Shown piece by piece: positions 63,866-64,000 of a stretch of DNA of 64,000 bases. The notes under the pieces are model-generated. The model ran no database searches. It worked only from the letters and a program-made list of their open reading frames with translations, and was not told the origin of the DNA. Source of the stretch: Brevundimonas sp. SORGH_AS_0993 (lineage in GTDB: Bacteria > Pseudomonadota > Alphaproteobacteria > Caulobacterales > Caulobacteraceae). Location of the stretch: assembly GCF_030818545.1 (NCBI RefSeq), contig NZ_JAUTAH010000001.1, forward strand, positions 625,001 to 689,000. Reading direction: 5' to 3'. The first letter of the stretch is position 1; every line of letters starts with the position of its first letter. A program made the translations under genes and the position numbers.

Positions 63866-64000
63866 TTAATCGACGACGCGATAGCGGCCGTACTGGTCGG
63901 GGCAGGTGCGGACGTAGCGGGTGTCCGTGCGACCATCGGGCAGACGAATGCGGCTTTCCGCCAGGCGGCATCCGTCGGTGTTCTGATAGTTCCCCACCGG
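63866..64000 (-). CDS. Partial gene, C-terminal end of an unrecognised protein
   Basis: The - strand reads 44 codons to a TAA at 63866-63868 and runs off the window. The product (NYQNTDGCRLAESRIRLPDG, DTRYVRTCPDQYGRYRVVD in parts) has two cysteines and looks like the end of a small secreted or periplasmic protein. No function can be assigned from this part. Confidence 0.6.
   Translation of the reverse strand, partial: PVGNYQNTDGCRLAESRIRLPDGRTDTRYVRTCPDQYGRYRVVD

Noticed and set aside
1..64000. CRISPR arrays and rRNA genes
   Set aside because: No regularly spaced repeats and no rRNA sequence were seen anywhere in the window.

Overview
The window reads as chromosome from a high-GC alphaproteobacterium of the Caulobacteraceae, most like Brevundimonas or Caulobacter. 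The main reason is the right-hand block, where a PopZ-type polar organizer gene (DUF2497) sits next to valS, after a tolC-like gene and a protein-L-isoaspartate-methyltransferase-like gene. Genus is an inference from gene order and composition; no rRNA gene is present.

Region 1 (about 0.2-18.3 kb) is a cluster of FecI/FecR/TonB-receptor cassettes. Cassette A (+ strand, 267-7248) is an ECF sigma factor, a FecR-type anti-sigma factor, a TonB-dependent receptor with an N-terminal signalling (STN) domain, and a secreted S9 peptidase. Cassette C (- strand, 18306-11848) has the same four parts, and its peptidase resembles the AtxE2 lasso-peptide isopeptidases. Cassette B (- strand, 11611-7892) has a sigma factor, FecR and a receptor, but the receptor is cut off at a breakpoint near 7915. 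There it abuts a fourth, also truncated, sigma-factor gene on the + strand. I found no lasso-peptide precursor, B or C genes in the window, so these look like uptake, sensing and cleavage modules for peptides made elsewhere.

Region 2 (about 18.5-55.88 kb) is an integrative conjugative element next to tRNA-Asn. The + strand backbone holds an ArdC-type antirestriction protein, DUF2958 (frameshifted by a 22-bp tandem duplication), a ParB-domain protein, a MucR-like regulator, DUF736, an AlpA-type HTH protein, a TraF-type S26 peptidase, a lytic transglycosylase, an adenine methyltransferase, a DUF3363-type relaxase and a Fic toxin with its antitoxin. After a cargo block come TraG, a CopG-type protein, TrbBCDEJLFGI, DUF2274, a second DUF736, a small protein and a large serine recombinase. 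The recombinase stop codon lies inside the tRNA-Asn gene. The left end of the element is not resolved.

The cargo block (about 30-41.2 kb) interrupts the backbone and is mostly on the - strand. It contains a histidine-kinase fragment, an unrecognised gene, a two-gene SIR2 operon whose 876-aa partner has a DUF4020-like C-terminus, and a subtilase/AAA-ATPase pair matching IetAS. An IS1182-family element with 19-bp terminal repeats and a 4-bp target duplication follows. The IetAS unit is bracketed by 16-bp direct repeats once the IS is removed. The likely logic is a transferable element carrying anti-restriction functions (ArdC, methyltransferase) and at least two candidate anti-phage systems.

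Region 3 (55.87-64 kb) is core chromosome: tRNA-Asn, a SpoU rRNA/tRNA methyltransferase, tRNA-Cys, a PCMT-like protein, a TolC-family protein, PopZ, ValS, TlyA and the 3' end of one further gene.
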